From Paracoccaceae bacterium (GTDB lineage Bacteria > Pseudomonadota > Alphaproteobacteria > Rhodobacterales > Rhodobacteraceae), in NCBI GenBank assembly GCA_003605175.1, contig QWDA01000009.1, forward strand, positions 62,001-126,000: a stretch of DNA of 64,000 nucleotides, given 5' to 3'. Of the stretch, positions 54,121 through 62,231 are shown one piece after another; the stretch's first letter is position 1, and every line of letters starts with the position of its first letter. The notes beneath the pieces were generated by a model. That model searched no databases. It was not told the DNA's origin and saw only the letters and a program-made list of their open reading frames with translations. Position numbers and translations under genes: made by a program.

Positions 54121-55047
54121 ATGCGGGCATTCGTGTTTCCGGGCCAGGGGGCGCAGACCGTCGGAATGGGGCGGGATATCGCCGGGGCCTATCCTGCAGC
54201 GCAGGCCGTTTTCGACGAGGTCGACGAGGCGCTGGGCGAGAAGCTCTCGGCGCTGATCTGGGAAGGCGATGCAGAGACGCTGACGCTGACCGAGAACGCG
54301 CAGCCGGCGCTGATGGCCACGTCCCTGGCGGCGATGCGGGCCCTGGAGAGCGAAGGCGTGTCGGTGACGAGCGCTTCCTTCGTGGCGGGGCATTCGCTTG
54401 GGGAATATTCGGCGCTTTGTGCCGCGGGTGCGCTCGGGCTGGCGGATACCGCGCGGCTCCTGCGGGTGCGCGGGAAAGCAATGCAGGCGGCCGTGCCGGT
54501 GGGCGAGGGCGCCATGGCCGCACTTCTGGGGCTCGATTTCGCGGCGGTGCAGGGTGTCGTGGCCGAGGCGGCGGGCGGTGACGTGCTCGCGGCCGCGAAC
54601 GACAACGACCCGGCGCAGGTGGTGATTTCCGGAGCGAAGGCGGCTGTCGAGCGGGCCGTCGAGGTCGCCAAAGGCGCGGGCGCCAAGCGGGCGGTGATGC
54701 TCCCGGTGAGCGCACCGTTCCATTGCGCGTTGATGCAGCCGGCGGCGGATGCGATGGCGGAAGCGCTGGCCGGCGTCGCGATCGCGGCACCGGCGGTGCC
54801 GGTAGTGGCCAACGTTCGGGCGGAAGCGGTGAGCGATCCGCAGGTTATCCGGGCGCTGCTCGTTGAGCAGGTGACGGGATCGGTCCGCTGGCGGGAAGGC
54901 GTGACCTGGATGGCGGGGCAGGGCGTGACGTCGTTCTGGGAGATCGGGGCGGGCAAGGCGCTTTCCGGCATGATCCGGAGGATTGCCAGGGACGCCGAGA
55001 CCCGCGCCATCGGCAGCGCAGATGACGTGAAGGCGGCCGCGTCCTGA
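54121..55047 (+). CDS. fabD: Malonyl-CoA:ACP transacylase
   Basis: FabD loads malonate onto ACP for fatty acid synthesis. The 308-aa protein has 'MRAFVFPGQGAQTVGMGRDI' at the start, the nucleophile Ser in 'GHSLGEYSALCAAGAL' near residue 92, and the catalytic His in 'PVSAPFHCALMQPA' near residue 201. A GAGGAAAGAG lies before the ATG. fabG and acpP follow in the same direction. Confidence 0.96.
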   Translation: MRAFVFPGQGAQTVGMGRDIAGAYPAAQAVFDEVDEALGEKLSALIWEGDAETLTLTENAQPALMATSLAAMRALESEGVSVTSASFVAGHSLGEYSALCAAGALGLADTARLLRVRGKAMQAAVPVGEGAMAALLGLDFAAVQGVVAEAAGGDVLAAANDNDPAQVVISGAKAAVERAVEVAKGAGAKRAVMLPVSAPFHCALMQPAADAMAEALAGVAIAAPAVPVVANVRAEAVSDPQVIRALLVEQVTGSVRWREGVTWMAGQGVTSFWEIGAGKALSGMIRRIARDAETRAIGSADDVKAAAS

Positions 55048-55083
55048 GGGCGCCCGCGATACTCCTTACGAAGAGGGCAGGAC

Positions 55084-55821
55084 ATGTTCGACCTTTCGGG
55101 AAAATCGGCGCTCGTGACGGGCGCGTCGGGCGGGATCGGGGCAGAAATCGCCCGCGTCCTGCATGGGGCCGGCGCGACTGTGGGCATTTCGGGAACCCGG
55201 GTCGAGCCTCTGGAGGCGCTGGCAAGCGAGCTGGGTGAGCGGGTACATGTGCTGCCCTGCAACCTGTCGGACGCGGCGGCGGTCGATGCGCTGCCGAAAC
55301 AGGCCGCGGAGGCGATGGGGGGCGTGGACATCCTGGTCAATAATGCCGGGATCACGCGGGACAACCTGTTCATGCGGATGTCCGACGAGGAATGGCAAAG
55401 TGTTCTCGACGTGAACCTTACAGCCGCGATGAAGCTCTGCAAGGGCGTGATCCGGGGCATGATGAAGGCGCGCTGGGGGCGGATCGTAAACATCTCTTCC
55501 GTCGTGGGAGCGACGGGCAATCCGGGCCAGGCGAACTACGCGGCGTCGAAGGCCGGGCTGGTGGGAATGTCGAAGGCCATTGCCTACGAGGTCGCGAGCC
55601 GGGGGATCACGGTGAACTGCATCGCGCCGGGGTTCATCACCACGGCGATGACCGACAAGCTGAACGAAGAGCAGAAGTCGGCGATCCTTGCGCAGGTGCC
55701 CGCCGGGCGCATGGGAGAGGCGTCGGAGATCGCGGCGGCGGCGCTCTATCTGGCGAGCTCGGAGGCGGCCTATGTGACCGGGACCACTCTGCATATCAAC
55801 GGCGGGATGGCCATGATATGA
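55084..55821 (+). CDS. fabG: 3-oxoacyl-ACP reductase
   Basis: FabG reduces 3-oxoacyl-ACP with NADPH. The 245-aa SDR has 'ALVTGASGGIGAEIARVL', 'ILVNNAGITRDNLFMRM', the catalytic Ser in 'NISSVVGATGNPGQANY', YxxxK in 'NYAASKAGLVGM' and the C-terminal 'YVTGTTLHINGGMAM', all standard for FabG. It lies 36 bases after fabD and before the acpP promoter. Confidence 0.96.
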   Translation: MFDLSGKSALVTGASGGIGAEIARVLHGAGATVGISGTRVEPLEALASELGERVHVLPCNLSDAAAVDALPKQAAEAMGGVDILVNNAGITRDNLFMRMSDEEWQSVLDVNLTAAMKLCKGVIRGMMKARWGRIVNISSVVGATGNPGQANYAASKAGLVGMSKAIAYEVASRGITVNCIAPGFITTAMTDKLNEEQKSAILAQVPAGRMGEASEIAAAALYLASSEAAYVTGTTLHINGGMAMI

Positions 55822-55848
55822 GGCGTGAAAGCGCCTCTGCGAAAGCGT

Positions 55849-55876
55849 TTGCCTTCTTTATCCGGTGTGCTATAGG
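55849..55876 (+). promoter_or_regulatory. Putative acpP promoter
   Basis: TTGCCTT-N13-GCTATAGG in the 185-base fabG-acpP spacer. It also reads as -35 TTGCCT, 16-base spacer, -10 TATAGG. A separate promoter fits the high level of ACP needed. Confidence 0.55.
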
Positions 55877-56006
55877 CGGCGCACCTTCTGGCCGGGCGTG
55901 ACTGCGTTTGGGCCAGTCCCTGCCGTTTTCGGCAGGCGTCGAACGGACCAGCAGGGTCCTGACTGAAATGCGGGATGGACACGCCCGCGGAACGTGAGGA
56001 AGTGAC

Positions 56007-56240
56007 ATGAGCGACATCGAAGATCGCGTGAAGAAGATTGTCGTCGAGCATCTTGGCGTTGAAGAGGACAAGGTGACCGAGAATGCTTCGTTCATCGACG
56101 ACCTTGGCGCGGACAGCCTCGACACGGTCGAGCTGGTGATGGCGTTCGAAGAGGAATTCGGGATCGAGATTCCCGACGATGCCGCCGAGACGATCCAGAC
56201 GTTCGGCGATGCCGTCAAGTTCATCAAGGAAGCCTCCTGA
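56007..56240 (+). CDS. acpP: Acyl carrier protein
   Basis: The 77-aa acidic protein has '[20 protein letters not shown]' with the Ser that carries phosphopantetheine, and '[20 protein letters not shown]' at the start. ACP carries the growing acyl chain and also serves LpxC-pathway acylation. The ATG follows 'GAGGAAGTGAC'. An intrinsic terminator lies 30 bases after the stop. Confidence 0.98.
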   Translation: MSDIEDRVKKIVVEHLGVEEDKVTENASFIDDLGADSLDTVELVMAFEEEFGIEIPDDAAETIQTFGDAVKFIKEAS

Positions 56241-56270
56241 GCCGACCGCGCTTCGGAGCGAGACGATCGA

Positions 56271-56298
56271 CAGCGCCCCGACCGGGCGCTGTTTTCTT
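56271..56298 (+). terminator. Intrinsic terminator after acpP
   Basis: CAGCGCCC pairs perfectly with GGGCGCTG around a 5-base loop (56271-56291), followed by TTTTCTT. It ends a few bases before the stop of the convergent PilZ gene. Confidence 0.85.
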
Positions 56299-56303
56299 GC
56301 GCG

Positions 56304-57293
56304 TCAGAACATTTCGAGCTCGCCCGACACGGCGTCCTCATCCGCGGGACGTGCGAGGATCATCTTGAGTTGGGCTTCGTCCAGCGGATCGTCGAACTCG
56401 ACCCCGCAGAAATGCGGGTTTATCCAGACGACCCTGGCGCGGCGCATCACACCGTCCAGATTTATCCCGAGCTGGCTGCCGTTCGCGGGTGGGCCCGGCC
56501 AGGCGAGCTTCGCGCCGTAGATCGAGAGATCCGCAACCTTCACGCGTTTCGTTGTGCCGGTTTCGTCGGAAAATACGTCGAAGAACCTTCCGAGAATGTG
56601 ATGCCGAGCGCGGCGGCGGTTTCGCAACAGCCTGGGGGCGAGATTGCGCAGCCGGGCATTGCGGGCGGCGGCATCGAGGATCGACTTGAGCGGTCGGAAA
56701 TTCAGTTCCGAGGCGAGGAGCGATAGCAACCAGGCCAGGGCGAAGAGTGTCAGTGCGCCCAGGGCAACCAGCAGGCGGCGGGCCGTGAAGAGCTCGTTGA
56801 ACTCTTCGGTGAGCGACGGCGCGGCATCGACGTCGAGCGCCCGTAGCCGTCCCGTGGGGCGGCTTGACGCCCAGTCCGATTGCCGGTCCGTCCCCGCCTG
56901 GATTGCGCGTGGCCTTTCCTCCGGATCGGGGCAGTCATAGGCCCTGGCGATCGAGCCGAGATGCTCGGTGTTGTCGAGGTGATGGTTGCGCTGTTCCAGG
57001 CTCAGCGAGATGCCCCTTCCGGAGCTGCGGATATCGGCCGCGAACTCTGCGAGCTCGAGGACCTGGGCGCGGGCGCTTTCGGGTGCCTCCGCCGCGAAGC
57101 TCTTGGAGAGCGCCTCGGCGTAAAGCGCCACTTCGGTGGCACGTGGGGCATTCGGGTTCGCGAGCAGGGCGGCATAGACGTCCTGAAGCATCTTCAGGCG
57201 ACCGAACATCGCACAATTGTCGCCCGCTCCAAGAGCGGGCAACGGCAGTGTCACCGCCAGGGCCATCAGCACGTGGCGCAGAAAATGGTGCAT
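56304..57293 (-). CDS. Membrane-bound PilZ-like domain protein
   Basis: The 329-aa protein has a signal-like N-terminus (MHHFLRHVLMALAVTLPLPALGAG), a ~150-residue helical region that would be periplasmic, one membrane segment near residues 185-205 (LLVALGALTLFALAWLLSLL) and a C-terminal PilZ-like domain: an Arg-rich 'RNRRRARHH' before the fold and 'KVADLSIYGAKLAWP' (D-x-S-x-x-G), then 'GVMRRARVVWINPHFCGVEF'. PilZ domains bind cyclic di-GMP through these motifs. So it may signal across the membrane. It is alone, facing acpP; the upstream frame to 57887 overlaps the arginase-like gene and is not coding. Confidence 0.72.
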   Translation of the reverse strand: MHHFLRHVLMALAVTLPLPALGAGDNCAMFGRLKMLQDVYAALLANPNAPRATEVALYAEALSKSFAAEAPESARAQVLELAEFAADIRSSGRGISLSLEQRNHHLDNTEHLGSIARAYDCPDPEERPRAIQAGTDRQSDWASSRPTGRLRALDVDAAPSLTEEFNELFTARRLLVALGALTLFALAWLLSLLASELNFRPLKSILDAAARNARLRNLAPRLLRNRRRARHHILGRFFDVFSDETGTTKRVKVADLSIYGAKLAWPGPPANGSQLGINLDGVMRRARVVWINPHFCGVEFDDPLDEAQLKMILARPADEDAVSGELEMF

Positions 57294-57425
57294 TTGCGCA
57301 GCCTTCGTCGTGGGTCGCGTCGAACGAATTAACAGAGGTGGGTTAACGGAAATTCTTTTGCAATGTTGTCGGCTTGCGGCAGGCTGGCCGGGCGGGGTAA
57401 GGCGGCGGCGAAAGGGAGGGGTGCA

Positions 57426-58370
57426 GTGCGACTGACGGACATGTTGGAAGAACGGGAGATCGGGACGTTCCTCGGAATTCCGGCGATCCGGGAACTGCGT
57501 CTGATCGAGCGCGAGCGGCCCAAGATGGTCGTGATCGGGGCGCCCTGTGCGACGCCCTACAAGAGTGCGGGCGCCTATTGTGCGGAGGGGCCCGCGGCAC
57601 TGCGGCGCGCGGGATCGGCTCTTGCCGGACGAATCGGCAGCGTGAACTTCGACCTTGGCGTACCGGTTTTCCCGGACGCGGTGACCGCGAGAGATCTGGG
57701 AGATCTTCCGCAGGATCCCGACGATCCGGCAGGCAATCGTTCGCGGATATTCGGGGCCGTGAATGCGGTGCTGGACGCGGGTGGGTGCCCGATCCTGCTG
57801 GGGGGTGACGATTCCGTGCCGATCCCGATGTTCGAAGCCTTCGGGGCGCGGGAACGGCCGATCACGATTCTGCAGATCGATGCGCATATCGACTGGCGCG
57901 ACGAAGTCGAGGGGGAGCGCATGGGGCTATCCTCGACAATGCGTCGGGCGAGCGAGATGAAGCATGTGGCGCGGATCGTTCAGGTCGGGCAGCGAGGCGC
58001 CGGGACCGCCGAGCCCGACGACCTTGCGGCGGCGCTGACCTGGGGTGCGGTGATGGTGCCGGGAGGCGAGGTCGCGCGCAACGGTGTCGGTCGGGCTCTG
58101 GACGCGATCGCGCCCGGTTCGGATGTGGTTGTCAGTCTCGATTTCGACGCGCTCGATCCTTCGGTCATGCCGGCCGTGATTGCCAGAAACGCGGGCGGCC
58201 TGAGCTACTGGCAGGTGCTGGAGTTGTTCGCGGGCGTTGCCGAGAAGGCGCGAATTGCCGGCGTCGCGATGGTCGAACTGATGCCCGGGCGAGATGTGGA
58301 CGGTCAGGGTGCAATGCTGGGGGCGCAATTGCTTTGTTCGGTCATGGGGCTGTTGGCGCGCCAGCCCTGA
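57426..58370 (+). CDS. Arginase/agmatinase-family protein with altered metal ligand
   Basis: The 314-aa protein is a ureohydrolase-fold enzyme that would cleave a guanidino compound to urea and an amine using two Mn ions. Metal motifs are 'LLGGDDSVPIPMFEAFG', 'QIDAHIDWRDEV' and 'SLDFDALDPSVMPAV'. In most relatives the first is GGDHS; here the metal-binding His is Asp129. The GTG at 57426 has GGGAGGGG just upstream; ATG 57441 is the alternative. It is divergent from the PilZ gene. The substrate is unknown. Confidence 0.78.
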   Translation: MRLTDMLEEREIGTFLGIPAIRELRLIERERPKMVVIGAPCATPYKSAGAYCAEGPAALRRAGSALAGRIGSVNFDLGVPVFPDAVTARDLGDLPQDPDDPAGNRSRIFGAVNAVLDAGGCPILLGGDDSVPIPMFEAFGARERPITILQIDAHIDWRDEVEGERMGLSSTMRRASEMKHVARIVQVGQRGAGTAEPDDLAAALTWGAVMVPGGEVARNGVGRALDAIAPGSDVVVSLDFDALDPSVMPAVIARNAGGLSYWQVLELFAGVAEKARIAGVAMVELMPGRDVDGQGAMLGAQLLCSVMGLLARQP

Positions 58371-58493
58371 GGCGTCGTTGCGTGCGACCGGCGCCAGCTT
58401 GCTTCCCGAGATCGGATGTCGCTAGGTATTTCGTGTTCGGGTAGTTTCTGCCATAATGCGACTGCAACCCTTGCGGGTGTATGGGAGGACGCG

Positions 58494-59237
58494 ATGATCA
58501 TTTACCCCACAATCGAGTTGATGCGCGGACGGTGCGTGAGTCTGCGCAAGGGCAGGCTGCGCGAGGCACAGATATGGGAAGTGGATCCCGTTGATATTGC
58601 CAGAAGTTTTGTGGATGCCGGCGCAGAGGCAATGCATGTGACGGACCTGGATGCGGTTGCGGGAGACGACTGCAATCTGGGGCTCGTTTCGGAAATTGTC
58701 CGGAAAGTGGGAATTCCCGTTCAGGTTGCGGGGGGCTTCAGGACTCAGGAGCGGATCGCCCGCGCATTCGACTTTGGGGCGGCGCGTGTGGTCATGGGCA
58801 CGATTGCCGTCCGGCATCCGGACTGGATGAAGGCGATGGCACGATCCTACCCGGACCAGATCGTCCTGGCGGTTGATGTCTGGAAAGGCCAGGTGATGGT
58901 CGACGGCTGGAGGGAGGCCTGCGTGATCGCGCCGGAGACGCTGATTGAAGAATTCGCCTCCGCACCGTTGGCGGCGGTCAAGATCACCGATATCGACAAC
59001 GATATCGACGCCACGGAATCTTCCATCGGCGTGATCGCGCATCTGGCGGAATACGCGAAAGCGCCGGTGATCGCTGCGGGCCTCGTGCACACGATCGATG
59101 ATATCTCGCGGCTGAAATTCGTGCCCAATATCGCCGGCACCCTGATCGGCCGGGCCCTTGTCAGAGGGAGTGTAGACCTTTCGGAAGCACTCGCCGTCGC
59201 TGCCGAAGCCAAGGCGCGCACGCCGGAATTCATCTGA
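58494..59237 (+). CDS. HisA-like (beta/alpha)8-barrel protein with Glu at the catalytic Asp8 position
   Basis: The 247-aa protein resembles HisA, the ProFAR isomerase of histidine synthesis: 'MIIYPTIELMRGRCVSLRKG', 'AMHVTDLDAVAGD', 'VQVAGGFRTQERI', 'IVLAVDVWKG' and 'VIAAGLVHTIDDI' line up with the eight strands. Canonical HisA has Asp8 (P-A-I-D-L); this has Glu8. The second catalytic Asp is kept (Asp128). No other his gene is near. It may be a paralogue with a new substrate. The ATG at 58494 follows GGGAGGACGCG; a weak -10 (CATAAT, 58452) lies upstream. Confidence 0.75.
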   Translation: MIIYPTIELMRGRCVSLRKGRLREAQIWEVDPVDIARSFVDAGAEAMHVTDLDAVAGDDCNLGLVSEIVRKVGIPVQVAGGFRTQERIARAFDFGAARVVMGTIAVRHPDWMKAMARSYPDQIVLAVDVWKGQVMVDGWREACVIAPETLIEEFASAPLAAVKITDIDNDIDATESSIGVIAHLAEYAKAPVIAAGLVHTIDDISRLKFVPNIAGTLIGRALVRGSVDLSEALAVAAEAKARTPEFI

Positions 59238-59262
59238 GCGCGCAACGGCTCGCCGCCGTCCG

Positions 59263-59294
59263 GACAGCCCCGGGCAGATTGCACCGGGGCTGTC
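59263..59294. terminator. Strong hairpin between the HisA-like gene and fabF
   Basis: GACAGCCCCGG (59263-59273) pairs with CCGGGGCTGTC (59284-59294) around a 10-base loop. There is no T-tract; it could slow read-through or protect an RNA end. Confidence 0.5.
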
Positions 59295-59340
59295 GCGCGT
59301 GTATTCCGACCGGAATGGATCTGAGGAGAGTGGAGGCGGC

Positions 59341-60603
59341 ATGCGTCGAGTGGTGGTGACGGGACTTGGGATGGTCTCGCCCTTGGCCTGCGGTGTCGAG
59401 GAAACCTGGAAGCGGCTCCTGGCCGGGCAGTCGGGCGCGGGGACGATCTCGCGGTTCGATGCCGGCCATCTGGCGACGACCTATGCCTGCGAGATACCGC
59501 GCGGGGATGGGACGGACGGGACGTTCAATCCCGACGACTGGATGGAGCCCAAGGAGCAGCGCAAGGTCGATGACTTCATCCTCTACGGCATGGCGGCTGC
59601 CGAGCAGGCGGTGCGCGATGCGAACTGGATGCCGGAAGACGAGGAAGAGCTGCTTCGAACCGGCGTGATGATCGGCTCGGGTATCGGCGGGTTGTCATCA
59701 ATTGCCGAGACGGCCGTGCTCTTGAAGGAGCGCGGGCCGCGCCGGGTGTCGCCCTTCTTCATTCCGGGCGCATTGATCAACCTGATCTCCGGGCAGGTCT
59801 CGATTCGCTATGGTTTCAAGGGGCCGAACCACGCGGTGGTCACGGCCTGCTCGACGGGCGCTCATGCGATCGGCGACGCGACCCGGCTGATCAAATGGGG
59901 CGACGCCGACGTGATGATCGCAGGCGGTGCGGAGAGCCCGATCAGCGAGATCGGGATTGCCGGGTTCAACGCCTGCAAGGCGCTTTCGACCAAGCGTGGC
60001 AACGAGCCCGAGCGGGCGTCGCGGCCCTATGATGCCGATCGCGACGGCTTCGTGATGGGTGAGGGCGCGGGCGTCGTCGTTCTTGAGGAATTGGAGCACG
60101 CGCGGGCGCGTGGCGCGAAGATCTATGCCGAGGTGCTGGGCTACGGGCTTTCGGGCGATGCCTATCACATCACGGCTCCGTCCGAGGATGGCGAGGGTGG
60201 CGAACGCTCGATGAAGGCGGCGCTGAAGTCGGCGGGGCTGGAGCCGGCGGCCGTGGACTATATCAACGCGCATGGAACCTCGACCATGGCCGACACGATC
60301 GAGTTGGGCGCGGTTGAACGGCTCATGGGGGATGCCGCGGCCAAGGCGACGATGTCCTCGACGAAATCGTCGATCGGCCACCTCCTGGGTGCCGCCGGGG
60401 CCGTGGAGGCGATATTTTCGATCCTGGCGCTCCGGGACCAGGTGGCGCCGCCCACGATCAATCTCGACGATCCGGCGGTGACGCCGAAACTTGATCTTGC
60501 GCCGAACCGGAAGCGCGAGCGCGAGATCAACGTGGCGCTGTCCAACTCCTTCGGGTTCGGTGGCACCAACGCGTCGTTGGTTCTCGGCCGGGCAGTTTCG
60601 TGA
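59341..60603 (+). CDS. fabF: 3-oxoacyl-ACP synthase II
   Basis: FabF condenses malonyl-ACP with acyl-ACP. The 420-aa protein has the nucleophile Cys in 'VVTACSTGAHAIGDATRL', the two catalytic His in 'YINAHGTSTMADTIELGA' and 'SSTKSSIGHLLGAAGAVEA', and the Phe-Gly loop 'SNSFGFGGTNASLVLG' at the end. The ATG at 59341 starts at the fold (MRRVVVTGLGMVSPLA); the open frame before it is not needed. The stop overlaps the mltG ATG by one base. Confidence 0.96.
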   Translation: MRRVVVTGLGMVSPLACGVEETWKRLLAGQSGAGTISRFDAGHLATTYACEIPRGDGTDGTFNPDDWMEPKEQRKVDDFILYGMAAAEQAVRDANWMPEDEEELLRTGVMIGSGIGGLSSIAETAVLLKERGPRRVSPFFIPGALINLISGQVSIRYGFKGPNHAVVTACSTGAHAIGDATRLIKWGDADVMIAGGAESPISEIGIAGFNACKALSTKRGNEPERASRPYDADRDGFVMGEGAGVVVLEELEHARARGAKIYAEVLGYGLSGDAYHITAPSEDGEGGERSMKAALKSAGLEPAAVDYINAHGTSTMADTIELGAVERLMGDAAAKATMSSTKSSIGHLLGAAGAVEAIFSILALRDQVAPPTINLDDPAVTPKLDLAPNRKREREINVALSNSFGFGGTNASLVLGRAVS

Positions 60604-61757
60604 TGTGGAAGCATTTCGTTTCGAACTTCCTGACCCTGGTGATTGTCGGGATGGTCGCGCTTGGCGGTTTCCTGGCCTGGGCCAAGTCGCGCTATTCGGC
60701 GGAAGGCCCGCTCGAGGCGCCGATCTGCCTCCGGGTCGGCAATGGGACGACGATGCGGGCGGTGTCGCGCGATCTCGAGAGCCAGGGCGCGCTGGAGCAT
60801 GGATGGATCTTCCGGACCGGCGCCGACTATGCAGGCAAGACGAGCCAGTTGAAGGCCGGAAGCTTCCTGATCCCGGAACACGCGTCGATGAGCGAGATCG
60901 TCGATATCGTCACGCGCGGCGGGCGAAGCACCTGCGGCACGGAAGTGGTCTATCGTGTGGGTGTCAACGGCCAAGAGATCCGGGTGCGGGAGCTCGATCC
61001 GGAGTCGAACCAGTTCAAGACCGTGACCGAATTCGATCCTACGGGCGGCACCGATGAAACCTACATGGAGGTGCGGGCCGAGTCCGATACACGCTACCGT
61101 GTGGCGCTCGCGGAAGGCGTCACGAGTTGGCAGGTCGTCGAGGCGCTCAAATCGGTCGATTTTCTCGAAGGGGAAGTCGGAGAGGTTCCCGCGGAAGGGA
61201 CCTTGGCGCCGGACAGCTACGAGGTCGTGGCCGGATCGTCGGTGAGCGATCTCCTCGGCCGGATGGCGGTGGAGCAGGCGGAGATTCTGGCCGAGGCCTG
61301 GCAGAATAGGGCCGAGGGTCTGCCTATCGAAACGCCGGAGGAGGCGCTGATCCTCGCGTCGATCATCGAGAAGGAGACAGGTGTTCCCGATGAGCGGCGA
61401 ACGGTTGCGAGCGTGTTCGCGAACCGCCTGAAACAGGGCATGCGCCTTCAGACCGACCCGACGGTGATCTATGGGGTCACGGAGGGCAGGGGGGTGCTCG
61501 GCCGTGGTCTGCGGCAGAGCGAGCTGCGCGCCGAGAACCCCTGGAACACTTATGTGATTGACGGGCTGCCTGCGACTCCCATCGCGAATCCCGGGCGGGC
61601 CAGTATCGAGGCGGCGCTGGATCCGGAAGAGACGGAGTTTCTGTTCTTCGTGGCCGATGGCAGCGGCGGCCATGTCTTTGCGAAGACGCTTTCGGAGCAC
61701 AATCAGAACGTCGCGAAGTGGCGAAACATCGAAGCGGACCAAGGCGACGGGAACTGA
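60603..61757 (+). CDS. mltG: Endolytic peptidoglycan transglycosylase MltG
   Basis: MltG is an inner-membrane lytic transglycosylase thought to end nascent glycan strands. The 384-aa product has one N-terminal membrane segment (FLTLVIVGMVALGGFLAWA) and the YceG-like catalytic domain: 'LILASIIEKETGVPDERRTV' with the catalytic Glu at ~256, then 'FANRLKQGMRLQTDPTVIYG' and 'NTYVIDGLPATPIANPG'. A GTG three bases upstream is an alternative start. It is coupled to fabF (TGATG). Confidence 0.93.
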   Translation: MWKHFVSNFLTLVIVGMVALGGFLAWAKSRYSAEGPLEAPICLRVGNGTTMRAVSRDLESQGALEHGWIFRTGADYAGKTSQLKAGSFLIPEHASMSEIVDIVTRGGRSTCGTEVVYRVGVNGQEIRVRELDPESNQFKTVTEFDPTGGTDETYMEVRAESDTRYRVALAEGVTSWQVVEALKSVDFLEGEVGEVPAEGTLAPDSYEVVAGSSVSDLLGRMAVEQAEILAEAWQNRAEGLPIETPEEALILASIIEKETGVPDERRTVASVFANRLKQGMRLQTDPTVIYGVTEGRGVLGRGLRQSELRAENPWNTYVIDGLPATPIANPGRASIEAALDPEETEFLFFVADGSGGHVFAKTLSEHNQNVAKWRNIEADQGDGN

Positions 61758-61784
61758 TCCGGGGCGCAACCTAAGGGATATCAA

Positions 61785-61814
61785 TTGACATTGCGCTCTC
61801 TTTAGGATAGCAAT
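61785..61814 (+). promoter_or_regulatory. Strong promoter with inverted repeat ahead of the GTA genes
   Basis: TTGACA (61785-61790) is a perfect -35; TAGCAA (61808-61813) lies 17 bases on as -10. ATTGC (61790-61794) and GCAAT (61810-61814) form an inverted repeat reaching from -35 to -10. CCTAAGG (61770-61776) and CTTTAGG (61800-61806) make a second, imperfect dyad over the -35 box. These could be sites for a repressor or activator of GTA expression. In Rhodobacter the GTA promoter is controlled by GafA; whether this is such a site cannot be told here. Confidence 0.5.
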
Positions 61815-61832
61815 CTCATCAAGCTGGACGAC

Positions 61833-61880
61833 ATGACTCAACGGCCTCGGGAAGCCCCGGGGCCGTTTTTCGTTGTTTGA
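61833..61880 (+). other. Possible 15-codon leader ORF spanning the terminator
   Basis: ATG 61833 opens MTQRPREAPGPFFVV, with stop TGA 61878-61880. It begins before and ends after the terminator hairpin, so a translating ribosome would cover the stem. A GGA lies eight bases upstream. Chance is possible for so short a frame. Confidence 0.25.
61841..61870 (+). terminator. Intrinsic terminator just upstream of the GTA genes
   Basis: ACGGCCTCGGG (61841-61851) pairs with CCCGGGGCCGT-side bases (61856-61866) in an 11-bp stem with one wobble and an AAGC loop, followed by TTTT and CGTTG. It could end mltG transcripts, or end the short RNA started by the promoter at 61785 and so act as an attenuator for the GTA genes. 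Confidence 0.75.
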
Positions 61881-61907
61881 CATCACACCGACATAGGCGG
61901 GAGCTGA

Positions 61908-62231
61908 ATGGCATCGGACGATTCCGAGGGCGGCAAACTCTCCGAGCACCTGAACCTTGCAGAGGCGCATTTCGAGCGGGCGATCGAGGTATTTCAGGCG
62001 ACCATCGAGAAAATTCGATTGAGCGACGACATCTCGCTTGGCGAAGCGGACATGGCATCACGCGCCCTGTTCAACGCCGTCCACACAGTTCTGAACTTCA
62101 AGGTTAGGATCTACGATGAACGCAAACGTCAGGAAGGCGCCCACGGACAGTATTCTCTCGATCTCGAAGAGGCGAGGGACAAGGTTGGGCGCCTCCTTGA
62201 TCGCATCCGCGCCGACCGAGGTACAGAATAG
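61908..62231 (+). CDS. GTA orfg1, small terminase-like protein
   Basis: The 107-aa protein (MASDDSEGGKLSEHLNLAEA...) is helical throughout, with 'HFERAIEVFQATIEKIRLSD' and 'NAVHTVLNFKVRIYDERKRQ'. It matches the size and place of orfg1 in Rhodobacter-type GTA clusters, described as the small terminase that brings DNA to the packaging motor. It lies 37 bases after the upstream terminator and overlaps the large-terminase frame by up to 116 bases. A GGCGGGAG lies before the ATG. Confidence 0.75.
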   Translation: MASDDSEGGKLSEHLNLAEAHFERAIEVFQATIEKIRLSDDISLGEADMASRALFNAVHTVLNFKVRIYDERKRQEGAHGQYSLDLEEARDKVGRLLDRIRADRGTE

